Part shown: positions 62,328-64,000 of the stretch, piece after piece
Numbering within the stretch: position 1 is the first letter of the stretch
Layout: every line of letters begins with the position of its first letter
Origin: Streptomyces sp. JH34
GTDB lineage: Bacteria; Actinomycetota; Actinomycetes; Streptomycetales; Streptomycetaceae
Direction of reading: 5' to 3'
Assembly (NCBI RefSeq): GCF_029428875.1
Contig: NZ_JAJSOO010000001.1
Span: 3,286,001 to 3,350,000, forward strand
Length of the DNA stretch: 64,000 bases
Program-made: the position numbers and the translations under genes
Notes under the pieces: generated by a model
Seen by the model: only the letters and a program-made list of their open reading frames with translations
What the model was told of the DNA's origin: nothing
The model's database searches: none

Positions 62328-63002
62328 TCAGGCGAGCAGGTCCTCTACTTGTGCTTCCCCGTCACGGTACCTGCGGGCGATCTCCGCACTGCAATCGTCC
62401 ACGGTGCGCTGGAGCCTGTGGCGGCGCCGCGACACCTGCTGCTCGTAGCGGACGAGCCGCCCCATGGCCGTGAGGAGCTCCTCGTCCGTCCGGGCATCGA
62501 GATCGGAGAGCTCGACCTCCGCCAGGGTGGCCGCCGCCAGCTGCCGGTACTCGTCGCTGCGCGGCGTGGTGAGGCTGACGTGCCGCGCCGAGGACCGGTG
62601 GACCGACGGGGTGTCGGCGAGGATCTCGGAGAGCCTGTCCACGACGGGTGACTCGGGGTCCACACGCCGGGCCAGCTCGGCCCGCAGGATGTCGATCCGG
62701 CCCTGGACCAGACGGCGTACGTAACTGAGGTCCGCCTCGTCGCGCTGGGTGTCACGGCGCAGGGTGCGCAGTTCCGGCAGTCGCAGCCCGCCGAATTCGG
62801 GCTGCGGCCGCACGGAGGCCAGCCCTTCGACCGCACCGCCCCCGGTCTGCCCGGGCACGGACACCGCTCCGGGCAGGTGTACGGGCGGCGGGGTGGGCGA
62901 CTGCCCCGGCTCGGCACCGGTCCGCTGGACCGGCGACCGCAGGCCGGCGGTACGCGTCCCCGGTACGGCACCGGGCGATGGCCCGGTTCCACGTGTCGTC
63001 AT
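62328..63002 (-). CDS. rsiG: RsiG, c-di-GMP-dependent anti-sigma factor for WhiG
   Basis: A 224-residue protein from ATG 63002. A proline-rich N-terminus (about residues 1-75) is followed by two coiled-coil helices. Both carry the exact motif E(x3)S(x2)R(x3)Q(x3)[17 protein letters not shown] and [16 protein letters not shown]. In S. venezuelae these motifs bind a c-di-GMP dimer and hold WhiG inactive. With both intact, the same checkpoint on sporulation is expected here. Confidence 0.92.
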   Translation of the reverse strand: MTTRGTGPSPGAVPGTRTAGLRSPVQRTGAEPGQSPTPPPVHLPGAVSVPGQTGGGAVEGLASVRPQPEFGGLRLPELRTLRRDTQRDEADLSYVRRLVQGRIDILRAELARRVDPESPVVDRLSEILADTPSVHRSSARHVSLTTPRSDEYRQLAAATLAEVELSDLDARTDEELLTAMGRLVRYEQQVSRRRHRLQRTVDDCSAEIARRYRDGEAQVEDLLA

Positions 63003-63117
63003 GATGTTCCGTCCCCTCGACCGGTGCGTCGGCACACCGACATCGTGCATCGTGCCACTACGCACGGTGTTCATGCAGGTGCTCTGTACCCGTTCAGCCC
63101 AAGATAGGTTGGTCTGT

Positions 63118-63567
63118 ATGCGTGCAGTGATACAGAGGGTGGACGGCGCGAGCGTCACCGTGGCGGGCGCCGCGGACGACCCGTCGGGGACCGGAACGGT
63201 CGGCGAGATCGTCGGCGAGGGGCTGTGTGTGCTGGTGGGGGTCACTCACGGCGACACGGCGGAGAAGGCGGCGCAGCTCGCCCGCAAGCTGTGGACGCTG
63301 CGCATCCTGGAGGGCGAGAAGTCCTGCTCGGACGTGAATGCACCGCTTTTGGTCATTTCCCAGTTCACTCTCTACGGGGACGCCAGGAAGGGCCGCCGGC
63401 CCACCTGGAACGCCGCCGCGCCCGGCGAGGTCGCCGAACCGCTGGTCGACGAGGTGGTCGCACAGCTCCGCGCGCTCGGCGCACAGGTGGAGACGGGCCG
63501 GTTCGGGGCGGACATGCGGGTCTCGCTCACGAATCACGGCCCGTTCACCGTCCTGGTCGAGGTGTAG
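63118..63567 (+). CDS. dtd: D-aminoacyl-tRNA deacylase
   Basis: A 149-residue DTD. The catalytic Thr lies in SQFTLYGD, and the Gly-cisPro motif in [21 protein letters not shown] is the classic start. It hydrolyses D-aminoacyl and Gly-tRNA-Ala. It has a probable -10 element (TAGGTT) ending about 7 nt before ATG 63118, so the mRNA may be leaderless. The 12-residue insertion [12 protein letters not shown] is a small oddity. Confidence 0.95.
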   Translation: MRAVIQRVDGASVTVAGAADDPSGTGTVGEIVGEGLCVLVGVTHGDTAEKAAQLARKLWTLRILEGEKSCSDVNAPLLVISQFTLYGDARKGRRPTWNAAAPGEVAEPLVDEVVAQLRALGAQVETGRFGADMRVSLTNHGPFTVLVEV

Positions 63568-63597
63568 CGGCGCGGCCGGACGGCGCGCGTGGTCCCT

Positions 63598-64000
63598 CTA
63601 CGGCTCGACGACCGTCTCCTGGGCCGCGGCGGTGTCACCCGCGATGAGCTCCGCGTCCACCGCGACGTTCCTCTTCACCAGCGCCAGGGCGATCGGCCCC
63701 AGCTCGTGGTGACGGGCCGAGGTGGTGACGAAGCCGAGCTGGCGGCCTTCCTGGCCGTCGGCGGCGAGCCGGACCGGCGTGCCGTGGCCGGGCAGGTGCA
63801 CCTCGCTGCCGTCGAGGTGCAGGAAGACGAGGCGGCGCGGGGGCTTCCCCAGGTTGTGGACACGGGCGACCGTCTCCTGCCCTCGGTAGCAGCCCTTCTG
63901 GAGGTGCACGGCGCTGCCGATCCAGCCCAGCTCGTGCGGGATGGTGCGGTGGTCGGTCTCGAAGCCCAGGCGCGGGCGGTAGGCCTCCACGCGCAGCGCC
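63598..64000 (-). CDS. ygfZ: YgfZ/GcvT-like folate-binding protein (3' part only)
   Basis: The C-terminal 133 codons are present; the 5' part lies beyond the window. The diagnostic KGCYRGQETVAR motif with its Cys is at the middle, followed by GKPPRRLVFLHLDG and LGFVTTSARHHELGPIALALVKR. YgfZ helps maintain iron-sulfur enzymes such as MiaB using folate. The frame remains open to the right edge. Confidence 0.9.
   Translation of the reverse strand, partial: ALRVEAYRPRLGFETDHRTIPHELGWIGSAVHLQKGCYRGQETVARVHNLGKPPRRLVFLHLDGSEVHLPGHGTPVRLAADGQEGRQLGFVTTSARHHELGPIALALVKRNVAVDAELIAGDTAAAQETVVEP

Overview
This window is the chromosome of a high-GC actinobacterium, almost certainly a Streptomyces. The evidence is GC-rich third codon positions throughout, GTG and TTG starts, MsiK, the mycothiol enzyme MshA, PhoR-PhoP with tandem PHO-box units, an HbpS-SenS-SenR haem-sensing module, and RsiG, the c-di-GMP-dependent anti-sigma factor of Streptomyces. 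Family assignments come from reading the translated sequences and from memory; no database search was run.

Layout. 0-6 kb: a TerD protein, a secreted M4 metalloprotease, and hbpS divergent from senS-senR. 6-12 kb: pentapeptide-repeat protein, two FAD oxidoreductases, a GNAT and an aminoglycoside-kinase-like protein. 11.4-14.7 kb: a conflict-type island with a secreted TNT (NAD glycohydrolase) toxin-like protein, a probable immunity protein, and an Mrr-nuclease/TerD fusion. 14.8-16.6 kb: tRNA-Thr(UGU) and an IS605-type TnpB gene cut by one in-frame TGA. 16.7-21 kb: msiK with a DasR-like site, a nucleotidyltransferase and a DoxX-type membrane protein. 21.4-31.4 kb: the conserved actinobacterial block rlmB-cysS-(insert)-ispF-ispD-carD. 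The insert between cysS and ispF is a GNAT gene plus a lipoprotein/fused permease/MFS operon headed by a near-perfect Zur-type palindrome.

32-38.4 kb: lipoprotein, phoP-phoR divergent from phoU, a 46-residue cysteine-rich protein, an MFS exporter and gpmA. 38.4-42.5 kb: an accessory scar with a tyrosine-integrase C-terminal relic, a DUF6193 gene, a DUF6247/RelE-like toxin-antitoxin-like pair, a lipoprotein and a frameshifted phosphotransferase. 42.5-50.3 kb: a YbjN-domain protein, mshA, a methyltransferase, an NlpC/P60 hydrolase, a receiver-PP2C phosphatase, a DUF2516 protein, an HBHA-like protein and an HTH regulator with a strong upstream palindrome. Three short tandem-repeat arrays lie around these genes.

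50.3-59.8 kb is accessory: an SMI1/KNR4 protein, a TetR/SDR divergon, an MDR oxidoreductase and a DinB protein, two adjacent disrupted genes (PPOX and HAD), and two overlapping TetR genes divergent from a DrrAB-type ABC exporter. 59.9-64 kb: an Eis-like acetyltransferase, an asparaginase II family protein, rsiG, dtd and the 3' part of a ygfZ-like gene cut by the window edge.

The most interesting parts are the Zur-box operon, which resembles a metallophore importer/exporter without its ATPase, the TNT/immunity/Mrr-TerD island, the interrupted TnpB and the unlisted cysteine-rich small protein.
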